NCBI GenBank assembly: GCA_036345935.2
Contig: JADWOT020000004.1
Span: 7,102,168-7,166,167, forward strand
DNA: 64,000 nucleotides
Source of the DNA: Taenia hydatigena
Taxonomy: Eukaryota > Platyhelminthes > Cestoda > Cyclophyllidea > Taeniidae
Reading direction: 5' to 3'
Shown here: positions 12,529-26,313 of the stretch, in pieces
How the letters are laid out: each line of letters starts with the position of its first letter
Position numbering within the stretch: position 1 is the first letter of the stretch
Translations under genes and position numbers: made by a program
Notes under the pieces: generated by a model
The model's database searches: none
Seen by the model: the letters and a program-made list of their open reading frames with translations, nothing else
Told to the model about the DNA's origin: nothing

Positions 12529-12534
12529 AATAAA
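12529..12534 (+). terminator. AATAAA polyadenylation signal of the F-box locus
   Basis: Canonical hexamer 26 bases downstream of the terminal TAG at 12503, the expected position for the 3' end of this gene. Confidence 0.55.
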
Positions 12535-12588
12535 GAAAGAGTCTTGTGAGACGAGTGGAGAGAGGATGTAATGATGGAGTGTACTTTC

Positions 12589-13320
12589 CTACTGCATGGC
12601 AGAGTGTGGCAGTGCAGGTTGGTTTGCGATGCAGAATGTTTGAGAGAGCAGGAGGGTGAAGTGTTGGGAGTGGAAGAGGGTGGCGTGTGATTGAGCAGGG
12701 ACTGTAGTCTCAGTGGCTGACGTGGTTATGGGTTGTGGAATGCGAAGAGGAGAGGCGATGTGAAAAGACAGTGATGGTGGCCCTGTGACGAGACGAAGTG
12801 ACTGGTACGTGTGGGTGGGTGGATGGATGAATGAGTGCGTTAGAGAATGCAGAAGAATAGCTGAATGCACTGAGGCATACGCAGATGTTGGGAGGGAGAC
12901 GCAGGCCATGTACATAAAATCATAACGTGTAGATTTATACGAGTTTGGTAATGCTGGCGTTGTTGGCCTTAAAACATGAGACATGAGCGTGGGCTGGCCT
13001 GCGAAATCATCCCTGTGGAAGTGGGTGAGTGAGTGGGGAGGAGGACGGCGTGACCACACCTCACACGTGTGTGTGTGTGTGTGCTTGTGTGTCTGTGTCA
13101 TTTGACCTCGTTGAGCGTGCGCGATGCGTGAGTTGTACGAAGACCGACTGCACTGAGGTATAGGTGATAGTGCGTCGAATGGATAGAATGAGGTGAAGAA
13201 GAGGCGAGCGATAAATGGAGGCCAAGGAAGATAAGCAAATGCGTGGGCTGATACCAACATCAAGTTTGCTGAAACATTAACGTCTTCCAATGTGTTATGT
13301 GTTATGTTTGCCCAAATCAA
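12589..13320 (-). other. 243-codon open frame of doubtful meaning
   Basis: A long minus frame converging on the F-box locus. Its content is Ser/His/Thr/Pro-rich, part of it is simply the (GT)n repeat near 13069-13081 read as Thr-His, and no domain is visible. I keep it as a possible but unlikely gene. No exon boundaries were identified. Confidence 0.12.
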
Positions 13321-13537
13321 CCAACTGCGATCTTTCTACATAACACTATTAATCCTTCTGCAAAGCACAACACGGATGACCTCGATTATGTAAATCCGAC
13401 CCGACGATTCGTAGCTAAGCTCCACCTCACGTGCATAGTGCTAAGCCATCCTAAAGACTTTAGGTTCTATAACCGCATTAGAATTCTTTATCGAAACATC
13501 CCTAAATGCCTTAAGTTGCCTTTTGTCTGGTTGGTCC

Positions 13538-15262
13538 TGGCATTTGCGAACGACCTCCATTAGTCTGATTTTCTTTGTGCACGTGTTGTGCGACTCTATG
13601 CATCGAAGTTAGACTTAACTCATTCCACACTAAAAGGCGATTTTTACCATTTTAGACTGATTTCTACAGGACTTGATGGCATTGCACACTCCATGCCCAT
13701 ATCAGTCAGTGTACGAGTATCCCAAAATGCTTGGGTTAATTTTCAAGCCACACATCCAGTGAACACAGCATTTAGGCTAAACATTCTACATGGTGCCTTC
13801 GCCGAATACTCACAGAACATATGTACCCGTAGTGCATCTCGCGAAAAGATGGGTCTATTGTTTCGAATGTAAGAGCTTTTGCCACTAGCGTGAAGTACAC
13901 TTACAAATCATGTAAGATTCACATTCAGGATGCCATCACTTATTTTTCTCCGAACCACATGAGTGCAAGCCTAAGCGCAATTTCACTTGTGATGTTGGTG
14001 CTGCGCCCCGTGCATATTATCCTCGCTCGAATCGAGTAAGTTTCATAGACACGTCTGCCCATGCCAATTCTGCCTGCTGAATTTAACATTAGGTCCCAAC
14101 AGCGCTTTCTTAAAGAAAAAAGACGGCCTTATTTCAGAAGAGTCCTTGCAAAGAAAAGGACGCCGTTAGATAAGGTGCATGTGCCGCGCAGTTTGAGTCA
14201 TATTAAATCAGGTTAAATCTGCTGAACAACAAGATAATAAGCTTAAACTAGCAGTGTCTATGGCAGACAATGTGTTGGCGTGGTTCCATGCGATAGCAAG
14301 TTTAGATGCAAAGCATCAGTGAGACTTATTTGCAATAAAGATAAACGTCTCAACACTTATGATGCTTTTTAACATTGATTTGTTCGGTTCAACCTACCCA
14401 GATACTTTCTCATTGGCCGCTTGTGCAGAAGTAGCAACTGCGAATTCGATTGTAGAGATTCGTGCTCTTGTAAGTTGAGGTAATTGCTTTTCCAACTAAA
14501 TCGCTGGTCTCCACGTTAATTTCACTTTCAGCACATTGCCGCTGCTACCGTTGATACAGACATCATGTGGATCTCTGTGTTGTCTGAATGCAACTGTGGT
14601 TCCATGTGCATCCCCAAACTCGACGCGAAATGCCTGCAAAGCCTTCAAGACTCTATTTGGCAAGTTGTACTATCCGAGTCGCACATGCTCAGACAGGCAC
14701 AGAACTGCCTTGCGCGCTTTATCACCATTTTATGGCATTACGTGTTTACCGTGCTTAGGAACAAACCAAGATACACCGGTAATACACCGATGTGCAATTG
14801 TTTTGCTACAGAATTTCAGGCGGGACATCCATTTGCATTACGCGGTATGAAGCCGACATAGAAGCTTACTGCCCTCATTGGCGTTTGTTGGGTTGAAGCA
14901 GAAATCTTGCAAGCATTACTGCGACTACCACCATCAACGATCGTACTACGCTGTGAGTCTTCATCAGTGGAAGTTCAGGGGCAATCAAAATGATAAACAT
15001 ACCAATTTACTGCAAGAACTTGTGAGAAAAATAAAGGGCTGAGTGACCGTGTAGTAGTTTAATGGAACCTCAATCGGGACACATCTTCAAACCTTTATGC
15101 GGATACAGGGTCGGTCAGGACACGCCACTCATTTCGCTACGCAGCCAAATTCTTGGCACATTAACAGGTCACCCTGTAAGCACATTGGAAAGGCAGGCAA
15201 AATGTGATACAGAGTAAATCTGATGGGGTGCTGTAACCCACACTATTCCTTAGCAATTAGAA
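13538..15262. repeat. Direct repeat, copy 1 (1.7 kb)
   Basis: Starts at 'tggcatttgcgaac' and ends near 'ccttagcaattaga'. It matches 24,011-25,808 in the same orientation. This copy lacks about 90 bases present in the other copy (corresponding to about 24,118-24,195) and has several small differences. Confidence 0.9.
14100..14862 (+). pseudogene. Decayed exons of an unknown gene, copy 1
   Basis: Fragments of coding-like frame follow each other. A basic segment at about 14098-14210 contains QQRFLK and RPYFRRVLAKKRTPLDK. Then comes a segment around SMADNVLA that is stopped by a TGA near 14322, and it resumes to EIRAL before GTAAGTT at about 14472. An acceptor (ttcactttcag) near 14531 leads to a further exon with CNCGSMCIPKLDAKCLQ. 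The basic segment and the next one are in different frames with no clear intron between them. I do not recognise the family. The frame break and the stop argue for a pseudogene. Confidence 0.45.
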
Positions 15263-18200
15263 TCATAGCATGTGACTTATGACATACACATATAAATATA
15301 TACATGTGTAGGAACTGCACAAAAACAAAACTCGCATTGACATTGTGGGGAGAGATTCTATGAGAAGCAGTATTACCAGTCAGCTATATGCCTTATTGTG
15401 TCGTAACGCTACAAATGTAAAAGGCACGATTTTGCAAAATCTCTACTATGTCACACCATTGAACCGATGTCAGGTAGACGGTTCTAACCTTAACAAGAAG
15501 TGTCGGGTGGGAACCAAAATAGAGACCATCAATTTTACTTGATTATGCCAAACACTTCCATGAGAGGTCCCAGTTACACGGTTTTAATTGCACTTAAGCA
15601 GTTATTTTCATTGGGGTAAAATTTCCGGAATATTGCCTTTAAAGTAGTCAACATTTGGAGTGTTAGCGTGCGGATGGAGAAGTTCGACGCACAGTGGCCA
15701 TTCTTATAATTGACAATAGTTTCCATTTGTACTGAGGCGTCAATTCTTAATCTACCCAGCGTTTCGCGATTGATTGTAGACGTCACAGGGAGGCTCTCGC
15801 TTAAAAACATGCTTGCTGCCAAACAACTTCCGGCGAAATATTTGTTTGCCCAACTAGTATAATGGGCTGGCCTCGGGCCATGCTGGCAGCCCTAGTATTA
15901 TGCCCTCTTCTGCCTTAAATAAATTCTCGGCACGCTACGTATGGGTTGGAAAATAAGGCTTTTTAAAGAATATGTGAAATATAGGAGTCATGCTGTGGGC
16001 AAACCACATACGAATCGTTTATTTGGGTTGTATTTAATAAACATGGCTAACCAATTTGTCGAACGGGGATCACATCTGCTCTAACCCCATATTTAAGCCT
16101 GGACACAGGTCCGGCAGTGTTCGTTCGTTCAGCACTAACTACAGCGCACGTGTTGCAGCACTTCCAATATTTTACCCAGCTAACTAGGATACTTTACTAA
16201 CAAAAGTATGTGCTCGAAGCCAACACAAAGCGAGGGCATTGAGGGACTCTTTGTTTACATCTGTTGTTGTCAGAAAACGCTTGTCCAACCTCTAGGCTTG
16301 GAAACGAATATGGCGCTACTAAGGTACTCGTAACCGCTTCAATGGGAATTATTACAGGTGCTTACCCTAAAATGAGGTCGACAACTTTACCGGTTGCATT
16401 TTCATGGCATGCCCACCTTGTGTACGCAACTTGTAAATGTGGAAAATCAGGTGTTGCTCACTTTATGTGAAGGTCTTTTATTTCCTCGTTACAGTTGCAC
16501 CGTTCATTGTTATTTGTCTTAATTTATGCGGATATGTGTCCACACTCAGCAATCAAGAAGTTGGAGAAGCAATGTCAGAAAGAAGATACAGATGCAAGTA
16601 GGAGTGATGGTGGGGCTGACTGACAGCCATACAATCGGAGGGGTAAAAAGTAGGGTTTGGAAAGAGGGCGAAAGAGGAGGAAGGAAACGATGAAGAAAGG
16701 CGTTGACGCTCACATAACTAGCGTCAACTACTCTCCACTGTTCCCATTCAGCAAGCTGGGCAGCAGCGTTTGTTGCACTGTCAGACAGCTGGACAGGATG
16801 ACCTACTTTTCTCGACAGTCTGCAACACTTCTCGCTGTTTAGGGATAGAGGGATGTGGCATGGAGAAGTGTGAGTTGAAGTAGTGAGGTTTGGAGCGACT
16901 CAGGTTGTATCGGCTTAGCTCAGCGTAAGCACTGTCTCTGCCCTTGCCTCCCTTCATTCTGCATCGAGCCGTAGTGAGCATGAGAGAAATGTTGTATTTC
17001 CTCTCACACGTTGATTTGACCTCCCTCACCACTACTCAGCCTGTGATGCGATCACAAGCGCATCTGATATCATTGGGACGTCATTGCTTGCGGCTGTTTT
17101 GCATCCCACCAAGATAACACATTTTGCTTTACATGTTTCCCAATTAAAACCACATTGACTGATCTCAATCCACTCACGTGATAAGCATACTGTCTTCCCC
17201 ATTAGGCACACCATTCACCATCAACCACAACTAACTGGTTGATAACTAAGTTTCTATCTCCAAACGCTCTTTACACGTTTTAATGCTAGAAGTGAAGTGA
17301 CGCGCTGCACCAGTTTGGATTATTTGGCTAAAGCTGCACTCAACTCATTTTATTTGGTCTTTTGGTATTTACATGCACGCATGTGGAAGTTGGTTGGGTA
17401 ATTTGTTGGCGCAGATGCATACGTAGTGCTGCAACTTTGCTTAGGTGTGCAGTGGTTGCTATGGCATAGCAGTGTACGGTTAATTCTTCCGTGGGATGCA
17501 AATCCTCTTCCACTAACACAGAAAAACACCGAGTTTGGCGTAGACTCAAGGCAACCGGAAACTTGTTACAATGACTACCACATGGAGTGAAGTGCGGCCA
17601 AATTAGCACAACTGAGGAGGTTCAACAAAGCAATAATCTCATTTGGCAATTATATTCGTTTGAAGTTGTAAGCGTTCTACGCATTGATGCAACAGAGAAA
17701 CCTACTTACTTATCATTACAACCATGACGACAACGACAAACGAGTGATGGTGTGGAGTTATTGTGTCCGAAGGGAAGAATTTAGCGTAGCACCCAATAGT
17801 GAAGCGTTGAAGAATAGTAAGATGAGGAGGTAAAAGTGTCGGGTCGCGAGGAGTGTAAAGTCCACGAGATCAGACAATGTGCACATCTTACGGACTCACG
17901 TTATTCGGGGTAAAGTGTAGCGTTATGAGCGCGTCACCAAATTATGAGACTGCAATCACTGCAATCATTGCTCAGCGCCATCGTGATTCACAAGGTCAGA
18001 CACACACATGAATATGTGTGGTGCCTCTTACTTTCTCCGTACAGTCGCCTCAATGTCATCCGCAATAGGTGAGTTACATTACAGCGAGAATTTAAAAATT
18101 TTGCAGGTTTTGTGCAACTTATAGTGCTCACTCTATGAAACGCGTGTTCAGTTCTATTAGGCCTCATCATCCCCACATGGGAGATGCAAATTCCTGGCAT

Positions 18201-19330
18201 TCAAAATGGGATTGTCGGATGGTGTAGACGTTGCGATTGATTAGAAATTCAGTTCATACACACAAAAGAGCGTAGCATCAATCATTTCGTTTTGTGTTCG
18301 GTGGAAATAGCCGAAAGGCATTCAAGTATTATGAAAGGAACTGCTTCAAATAAGTAGACTCGACATGATAATAAAATTGTTCTGCATTGATGGCAAGGTG
18401 AGGCACATGTGCATCTCGCACACTTTAATGTCTATTGAGTTGCAACGACATTACCACAGTCTATGATTGCTATAACTCAAAATGACGGGATCACTTGACT
18501 TACGCAGGAAGGTGCTTCAAAGATTAGCAATGGCAGTTATTAAGTTTTGAGCCTTAGTGCGATTCCCAGAACATAAAGCCATGACAAGTGCAAAGGGTAA
18601 TTTACGTGGTGAATATGTGCGTGCAAAACCAACTGCATGTTGCTACATTGTTAAAATTTCTGTTTTCGTGTTACAGACATGGACAGTAGTATCAATACAT
18701 AATTCCTCAGATGAGTAAATCGTTCCGCCATCTGCCATTGATTGCATCCTGATGCCAGTCTACTTGCTTGCATGCACATTCACATAGGCGATTTTGACGA
18801 TCCATCTATTCGTCTGAACTTGATTTCTACAGTGAAATTAATTTTTTGGTCGATACAATTCTACCGCATGTTCTCTTGCATCGCTTGCAAATACACTTCC
18901 TGAGTGAAGAGGCTGAATTGTAAGTTTAAGAAGGAAAATTAGTAAACTCTTCCATTTTTACACTGTACGCATTAAAGCATTAAAGAAGGCGGACTACTGT
19001 GCAGTGACATTTTTGTCGAAATATGTAGGACAGAAGGCATTCGGGAGCTGTATTTTGATTATCAAGGCTTTGTTCTCAAAGTGGCACTACTTAATGACCA
19101 GGTCAGATTTCTCTCGTGATTAATGTCGAAATATATTGAGTTTAATTGAGTGATGATGCACCTTCTAACTACAAGTCTTTCCCAATTCAAATTTAAACAC
19201 AACCTTTGCCCCATGCAGACGCGTATCGATATTTCGTGTAACACCTCTTTTGCTAATAATGCTATGCAACAATCTGCTTTTAAGATGCCGCCTTTACAAA
19301 CAGGGAACGGCTCACGTGCTTTATTTGGAC
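15263..19330. other. No supported gene
   Basis: AT-rich sequence with only short frames (at most about 90 codons). Nothing with motif or splice-site support was seen. Confidence 0.5.
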
Positions 19331-19334
19331 TAAA

Positions 19335-19622
19335 GCCTTAATCGAACCTGAGCAGTTCAGATTCAACGCCCCTTCTTTTACCACTTCTGCTCCAATTGCA
19401 TTAGGTTGCCGGGAAATATAATGGCTGATTTCGGCTTCAGTGAGATTGATCCATCTTTTCCAAAAGTGGGCAGAGTGTGCAGAAATGAAAGCATAAGGCT
19501 ACACTTGTGCATAACGTCAATCGTTGATGCATAGGTGCACGTGATCCATTGTGAAGAATTGCGACCCTTTACAATCGTGCGATGCTTGTCACCGGAGGTC
19601 ATTTTCATCATCAAATGAAAGA
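19335..19622 (+). pseudogene. Possible protein-kinase relic
   Basis: The stretch MADFGFSEIDP near 19421-19453 resembles a kinase DFG motif, and SPEVIF near 19590-19607 resembles the APE motif. A 69-nt GT-AG segment (19466-19534) can be removed in phase 0 to join them, giving a plausible activation-loop length. About 20 codons upstream, EPEQFRFN in a shifted frame could be the remains of a catalytic-loop 'DLKPEN' segment, with lesions. No N-lobe, HRD or C-lobe is visible, and a TGA follows directly. If the reading is right, this is a dead fragment. Confidence 0.22.
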
Positions 19623-22600
19623 TACCTATCAAGCTCATTTGACTGTATTGAAATGAATGGGTTGGCAATATAGTGATACACTGGACTGTGCTTCGAAAAA
19701 TGGTGCGATACTTCCTTTCGAGAGCCTCTAATGATCTTCTTTAACAATCTGGACGATAAATGTTTCATTACTAACACTGAAATTGGCCAAGCCAATATGT
19801 AACAGCTGAGAAAACGACTAGCAGGCATTTTCGCTACCCAAGTAAGGTTCAAGCCTATCAAATTAAGAACACAATACGGCATCAAACATAAAAGCGCACC
19901 GGCAGATTTAAATGACAATTGAACAATTACAGATTGCCTCCGAGAAGAACTGCATCCCGTAGACACAGATGCATTATTGTGCCATGTAAAATCATTCTAC
20001 ATCCTCATACTTAACAGACGACTCTGCGATTCGCGTCAAATCTCTTGTGACTGGAGAATGGCTTGTATGCCTCAGCGCGTAGTACCAACCGGTCTCTAGA
20101 GGTAGTGAGCTATTTCTTTAAGTTTTCTGCATCCTTTAGATAACACGCAAGGGCTAGAAAATCCAATGAATAATTTATGCCCCGGTGAGGTTGATTGATG
20201 GCATCTATGCGGCTGCTAAGTTATTTGTTTACGCCAGTGCTTAAAGAACTTCGCACTGGAGTCGCTGCAGATTATGCTTTTGCTGTTAGCACGGATTGCA
20301 TCCCATGAGTCTGACCATCTGTGCATTGCTACTGTGCGTTTAATTTATGCCTCATTTATTGCCTCATTTATTGCTAAACAATAGCGCAATTATTTGGATA
20401 ATCCTGTCATGGAGACCCAGTGGACGACCTAGGACACAACGTTATTATCATTTCTTATTCCCATAAAATCTAAAGTCTGATATATAGGCACCTGCCTTGC
20501 TCAAAGTTTAATTCCAAACGTGGCAAGTCAAACGTGCACACACTTACACTACATGGGATAAATCGTAGCTAATTTACACGCTCGACAATTGCGCATCTTA
20601 TCTTGTGCACACTTGAAACAGTCCTACTCAGAAAGAACATGCACGGAGGTACTGCAGCATGATTAGCAGTTGTCCGCTGCTTGAGACACTGTGAAACAGA
20701 CAGATTGCTAAATAGCCACAGTCAGTAATGCGGAAAGAAGTTAGCCTCGACCTAGAAGCACAAGCTTTGAATCAATGTGCCATTTATTAATTGTCACAGT
20801 TGCAACATCTTTTCTTTACAGGTCTTTAATACTCGCATTCCTTAAAGTTTCATGCACTAACAACATACGCCTAGGTAGCCATTTCTTACATACGTGTTTC
20901 ATTTAAGTATCGCAAGCAATTAGGGCGTTGAGGAGCATCGATGAAGTGACGAAGTGAGATGGAGCTAATCCTCCAGACCTCAAACGGGTGATCAAGGGGG
21001 GTCATACTTGATCCAAGATAGGACCGTCTATCTGGTAGAGCACGCATATGCATGCAGTCTCACCCTTATCAAATGACACCAGCTTAAGGGGCCGGCTGAA
21101 ACAAATAACGCACACGTGCGAATTCATTCAGACAGACAGAAAGACCGACAGACGCATTAGTAGGGTGCGTGCACCTGCAAAATAAGCTAAATCAATCTGC
21201 AGTGCTTAACCTATTCAACTTCTTGGCCATCTAAATAGCCCACATTAGCTTGATAGTGGTAGCCACAAGCACGACGGACCTAGAACGGTAGACGTGGATA
21301 TTTCATAGTGCGATCTGTGCAATAAACGAGCCGACCGCTTTAACATGTCGTTGAGCCTTACCGCAGCAATATGTAGAGCGAATTGGTGCTGGGTTGTCTG
21401 ACTACGGCATGGTGAGACAATTTTTATGCTAATGTCGCAAGCGCTGCTCGATCTCTTCAAATCGGACCAAATGGATTTAAAGGGCGTGGAAGACAATGCA
21501 ATTATTTGTTCTATGCACACCAGTCATACCCCGCAGTAATAGCCTACTGTCGGTAAACCAGCAGCTACATTTGGAGCATGTATTTACTAGGATTTTCGCA
21601 AGTAATACAGGTGATTTGATCGGTATTGGGCTCTACGATCTGTAAATTAATAAAATCACACCCACTAAACCACGATCCTAGGCATTAATTTAAACCCAGT
21701 ATGGACTCTGACAGGTATTGGGTTGGAACATGCAACAATTCTACGCAGGCATTTCGGTTCTCATTTTCGCTTCTAACGCCAAGTTCGTTTATGCCTAACC
21801 AATAAGTTTCGCTTTACATCACTCTGGTGTGGCAAGGTCTGGTGCACCGCACAACCACCCAAGACAGAATTGCGCATTCAAGCACAAATGTGTTTCTTGT
21901 TACTTTGCTCCCCATTTTATTCTCCCGATTGATAGCATGTGACAGTCCCGTGACAAGCCATGTTGCGTCCCTTCAGAGACATTGACTAAGTAAGCTCTCG
22001 TTTCTAACTAGAAGTTCATAAGTTTAGGCAATAGGTGAAACATAACTACATGAATTGGTCACCTTTGGCACATAAGAAATTGCCTTTGCCATAAAGGGGA
22101 GAAAGGACGTAATTTTGCTTGATTCATCTTTGGGTATTTAGCTACAATTCATTATCGTTATGTAGCGTGAGCTAGCTTCCAACAGCGTCGTTGCATTTTC
22201 GCCGGTCTTGGGGTTTTACGTACGTTTGAATTGACACATCCCCTTTAACTTGTGTCTCCTGCAGGCATGGATTACGTTTGTTTTATCTTTGCCACAAACT
22301 ATTACTAAGTAGAGGATAATAATTCATAGCGGCAAACGAGGGACTGCTTTAGTCTGCGTGGCTGGCGCTGACTACGCGCATTGGTTCCATCCACACGTTT
22401 ATTTAAGTGAACGTCGTTGGTCGTGACTAGCAGTTGACAGATGTGTGGACACGACCTCCCCAAGAGAACACGCCGTGCGACGCGTTTTACAAGTGCATAC
22501 AGACTATTAGATTACCTACTCCTTGCTAGCTGCATATGTACATGTTTGAGGCTCACTTCGATTTGGCGACTAAGTAACCACCTTATCCGTTGGGTGATTT

Positions 22601-24005
22601 ATCACACAACTATTCTGATCTCACTTGGACAAAGTTAGGTTCGTTTTGGGAATACTAATGATTACATAGGTCGGAGTGCATGAAAACATGGAAGATATGG
22701 CGAGAGCATGAAGAATTTTGGAGCAAATAGAGTGGAAAGTAGTGAGAGTGCTCCAAATTAGACAGAGAGATACTTCGAGGTCCGAATGAATTGGTAAACA
22801 AAGATTTCACTATCTTTGATCAACTCAAAGATAGTTCATTACAGCGGTTGAATTCTGCAGGTAGTGAAGGCGAGTAAGGCCCATGTCGTCTAATCTGCGA
22901 CGTATAGTGACCGGTGGGTGGAAAATCAAGACTCCAACTTTGCCATTCGCATGGCGTTTGTGGTGAGGTGCCAGAGTTGACTAAGTTGCCTGCATTAAAT
23001 GCACACATCCACAAATCTTTGTAAGAAAGACATTTTGTAGCTTTTGCTCATAGAACCCAAATCAATCGTGCAAATACTGCTGCATACCGCATACGGGCAG
23101 TGATTTTGTTAATATCCTGATGCAGCCTCGTTCTCTGAATTGCTGTCGTCATTTACAAATGCACTAATCCGTCAACAGAATGCTTAGCACGCCAAAGTCC
23201 AGATAAGTAAGCAATTGGTTTGAGTTTTGCATGATTGACTGTCTTTTATGAAGAACAATCGACCACCGGTTCAACACCTCAGATTGATAGTGGTGCAAAT
23301 GCTTCTGCCTGGCCAGCATGCATGCACAGTAGTCGCACGCATTCAGTAATGTAGCCGTGTGGTTAGCATTGCGTTGTAGACTGAATGTTCGTGAGGCAGA
23401 CCCTCTTTGTATGCATGTGGGAATGTGGCAGTTTGTGCATGCATGCTTTTGCCCACTGCAAGCATAGTTGAAAGCAATAGCAAGTGGCGTCAGGATTGCG
23501 AAGAGTAGATCCCGGTGGAACTGAAGCTGTAAAAGCTCTGGAGAACTCTCGCTTAATGTTGATGAAATGATGAATGACGCATTTATGCACGATTCCATTG
23601 CAATGCAGCTGCCTGCAGCATCTCACCCCGCAGTCACGAGTGCCTTCCTTGGCTCACTCCTCTGAGCCTTTTCTTTTAGTCGTACGGTCCCATCGACAGG
23701 CTATTTTCAATTTACCGAAAATTCACAGGGTCTAATAGCATTGAAACCAATGCGCGATACTCTAATCGTTTTGATAACTAGGCCGAATTTGATGCGGCAT
23801 ACCGGAATCGCGGAACTCTGTTGAGATATTGCTGATGGGGAGATGGTGGCTACTCTTCTAGTGGCTTATGCTATTGAGCAACGGTGGGGTCATTGGAGTT
23901 GGGTCAGTCAGGGTTGTTGCACGCCTGCTTCAGATGTCATTGTTGGATATTAATTAAAATCAGCACTAAGTTGGTGCATTAAACTAATTTTATTCTCCGA
24001 ATACT
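19623..24005. other. No supported gene
   Basis: Mostly featureless. A 144-codon minus frame at 23164-23598, Cys-containing and not low-complexity, is the longest; no motif, signal or splice site supports it, so I do not call it a gene. Confidence 0.45.
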
Positions 24006-24010
24006 GTTTG

Positions 24011-25808
24011 TTGGCATTTGCGAACGACCTTCCTAAGTCTGACTTTTTTGTGAAGGTGTTGTGCGACTCCATATATAGAAGTTGGATTAATCTCATTCCA
24101 CACCGAAAGGCGATTTTACCGTTCTTTTACAATTTAATTTTTGATGTGATTTTACCTAAAACTGTGGTTCGCCTCCTCTCATGGAAAAGGCCATTTTAGA
24201 CTGACTTCTACAGGACTTGATGGCATTGCACACTCCATGCCCACATCAGTCAGTGCACAAGTATCCCGAAATGTATAAGTTAATTTTCAAGCCACACATC
24301 CAGTGAACACAGCATTTAGGCTAAACATCCTGCATGGTGCCTTCGCCGAACGCTCACAGAACATATGTACCCATAGTGCATCCAGCAAAAAGATGGATCT
24401 ATTGTTGTGAATGTAACAGCTTATGCCACTAGTGTGAAGTAAACTTACAAATCGTGTACATTTCACAGTCAGGATGCCATCACTCATTTTTCTCCGAACT
24501 ACATGAGTGCAAGCCTAGGCGCAATTTCACTTGTGATGTTGGTGCTGCGCCCCGTGCATATTATCCTCACTCGTTTCGAGTAAGTTTCATAGACACGTCT
24601 GCCCATGCCAATTCTGCCTGCTGAATTTAACATTAGGTCCCAACAGCGCTTTCTTAAAGAAAAAGACGGCCTTTTTTCAGGAGAGTCCTTGCAAAGAAAA
24701 AGGCGCCGTTAGATAAGGTGCATGTGCCGCGCAGTTTGAGTCATATTAAATCATGTTGAATCTGCTGAACATCAAGATAATAAGCTTAAACTAGCAGTGT
24801 CTATGGCAGACAATGTGTTGGCGTTGTTCAATGCGATAGCAAGTTTAGATGCAAAGCATCAGTGCGCCTTGTTTGCAATAAAGATAAGCGTCTCAACACT
24901 TATGATGCTTTTTAACATTGATTTGTTCAGTTCAACCCACCCAGATACTTTCCCAGTGGCCGCTTGTGCAGAAGTAGCAACTGTGAATTCGATTGCAGAA
25001 ATTCGTGCTCTTGTAATTTGAGGTAATTGCTTTTCCAACTAAACCACTAGTCTCCACATTACTTTCGCTTTCAGCACATTGTCGCTGCTACCGTTGATAC
25101 AGACACCATGTGGATCTTCGTTTTGCCTGTATGCAACTGTGGTTCCATGTGCATCCCAAAACTTGACGCGAAATGCCTGCAAAAACTTCAAGACTCTATT
25201 TGGCAAGTTGTGCTATCCGAGTTGCACATGCCCAGACAGGCACAGAACTGCCTTACGCTCTTTATCATCCTTTTATGGCATTGCGCTTTACCGTGCTTGG
25301 GAACAAACCAAGATACACCGGTAATCCACTGATGCGCAATTGTATTGCCACAGAATTTCAGGCAAGACATCCATTTGCATTACGCGGTATGAAGCCGACA
25401 TAGAAGCTTACTGCCCTCATTGGCGTTTGTTTGGTTGAAGCAGAAATCTTGCAAGCATTACTGCGACTACCACCATCAACGACCGTATTACGCTGTGAGT
25501 CTTCATCAGTGAAAGTTCAGGGGCAATCAAAATGATGCACAAACAAATTCACAGCAAGAAGTTGTGAGAAAAATAAAGGGCTGGGTGACCGTGTAGTAGT
25601 TGTATGGAACCTCAATCGGGACCCGTCTTCAAACCTTTTTGCGGATACAGGGTCGATCAGGACACGCCACTCATTTCGCCACGCAGCCAAATTCTTGGCA
25701 CATTAACAGGTCACCCTGTAAGCACATTGGAAAGGCAGGCAAAATATGATAAAGAGTGAATCCGAGTGGGGTGCTGTAACCCACGTTAATCCTTAGCAAT
25801 TAGATGTA
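24011..25808. repeat. Direct repeat, copy 2 (1.8 kb)
   Basis: Second copy of 13,538-15,262 in the same orientation, about 10.5 kb downstream. It retains about 90 bases missing from copy 1. Confidence 0.9.
24640..25332 (+). pseudogene. Decayed exons of an unknown gene, copy 2
   Basis: Same exons as at 14.1-14.9 kb, in better condition. The SMADNVLALFNAIASLDAK frame runs through the position where copy 1 has TGA (here TGC) to EIRAL and the following GTAATTT at about 25015. The copy 1 donor GTAAGTT is weakened here. The next exon (from about 25074, after ttcgctttcag) again contains CNCGSMCIPKLDAKCLQ. The upstream basic segment is still out of frame with the middle one. Family unknown; coding potential doubtful. 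Confidence 0.4.
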
Positions 25809-26019
25809 CTAGCATGGCCACCCATCAGTACTTACATTTCACATGCCTCAACGGTTGCACTAGCCACCTGCTCTATGAGACAGTATGAAGTGGGCGTAGG
25901 CAGATGATTTATAACTGACGGTATCAGCTTCCTTCCTGGCCAGAGGCGTTCAATTACTTCTAAATTCAATTGCCTTCAAACTAATACACAGGCACCTCGT
26001 TTTCACTTCCTTTCCATTG

Positions 26020-26313
26020 ATCGCCATTTTCTCCCTCTCTTATGCCTCCAAACAATGCAATGAAAAGGGAAGCATTTTCTTATCAGATGGACCCAAAAGC
26101 GAAATGTGCGAAGCCATTACCATGGATGCAGAATGGCGCGATGAAAGATGGGTTAGAGTCATTCACGATCTCACGCTTTGCGAATACAGAGCTCATGCTG
26201 ATCATGTAAGGAATGATTTGCGTATACCATGCAAGATCTTCCATAGGTGTCTCGATGGGCTTTGGCTATCGTCCAAACTTAATGCTCACTTCCGAACGTG
26301 GTGGAATAAATAG
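26020..26313 (+). CDS. Unidentified ORF, third copy
   Basis: The 98-codon frame has a unique beginning and a duplicated end (HDLTLCEYRAHADHVRNDLR onward) that is shared with 38,473-38,640 (-) and 56,390-56,559 (+). No family is recognised. The copy breakpoint lies inside the frame at about 26,146, so this version, if expressed, would be a chimera. GTAAGG inside the frame at about 26208 is a potential 5' splice site, so the shown C-terminus may not be the real one. Confidence 0.25.
   Translation: MAIFSLSYASKQCNEKGSIFLSDGPKSEMCEAITMDAEWRDERWVRVIHDLTLCEYRAHADHVRNDLRIPCKIFHRCLDGLWLSSKLNAHFRTWWNK

Noticed and set aside
21036..21060. GGTAGAGCA, like the D-arm (A box) of a tRNA or tRNA-derived SINE
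   Set aside because: No matching B box (GGTTCGA-type) or acceptor stem at the expected distance.
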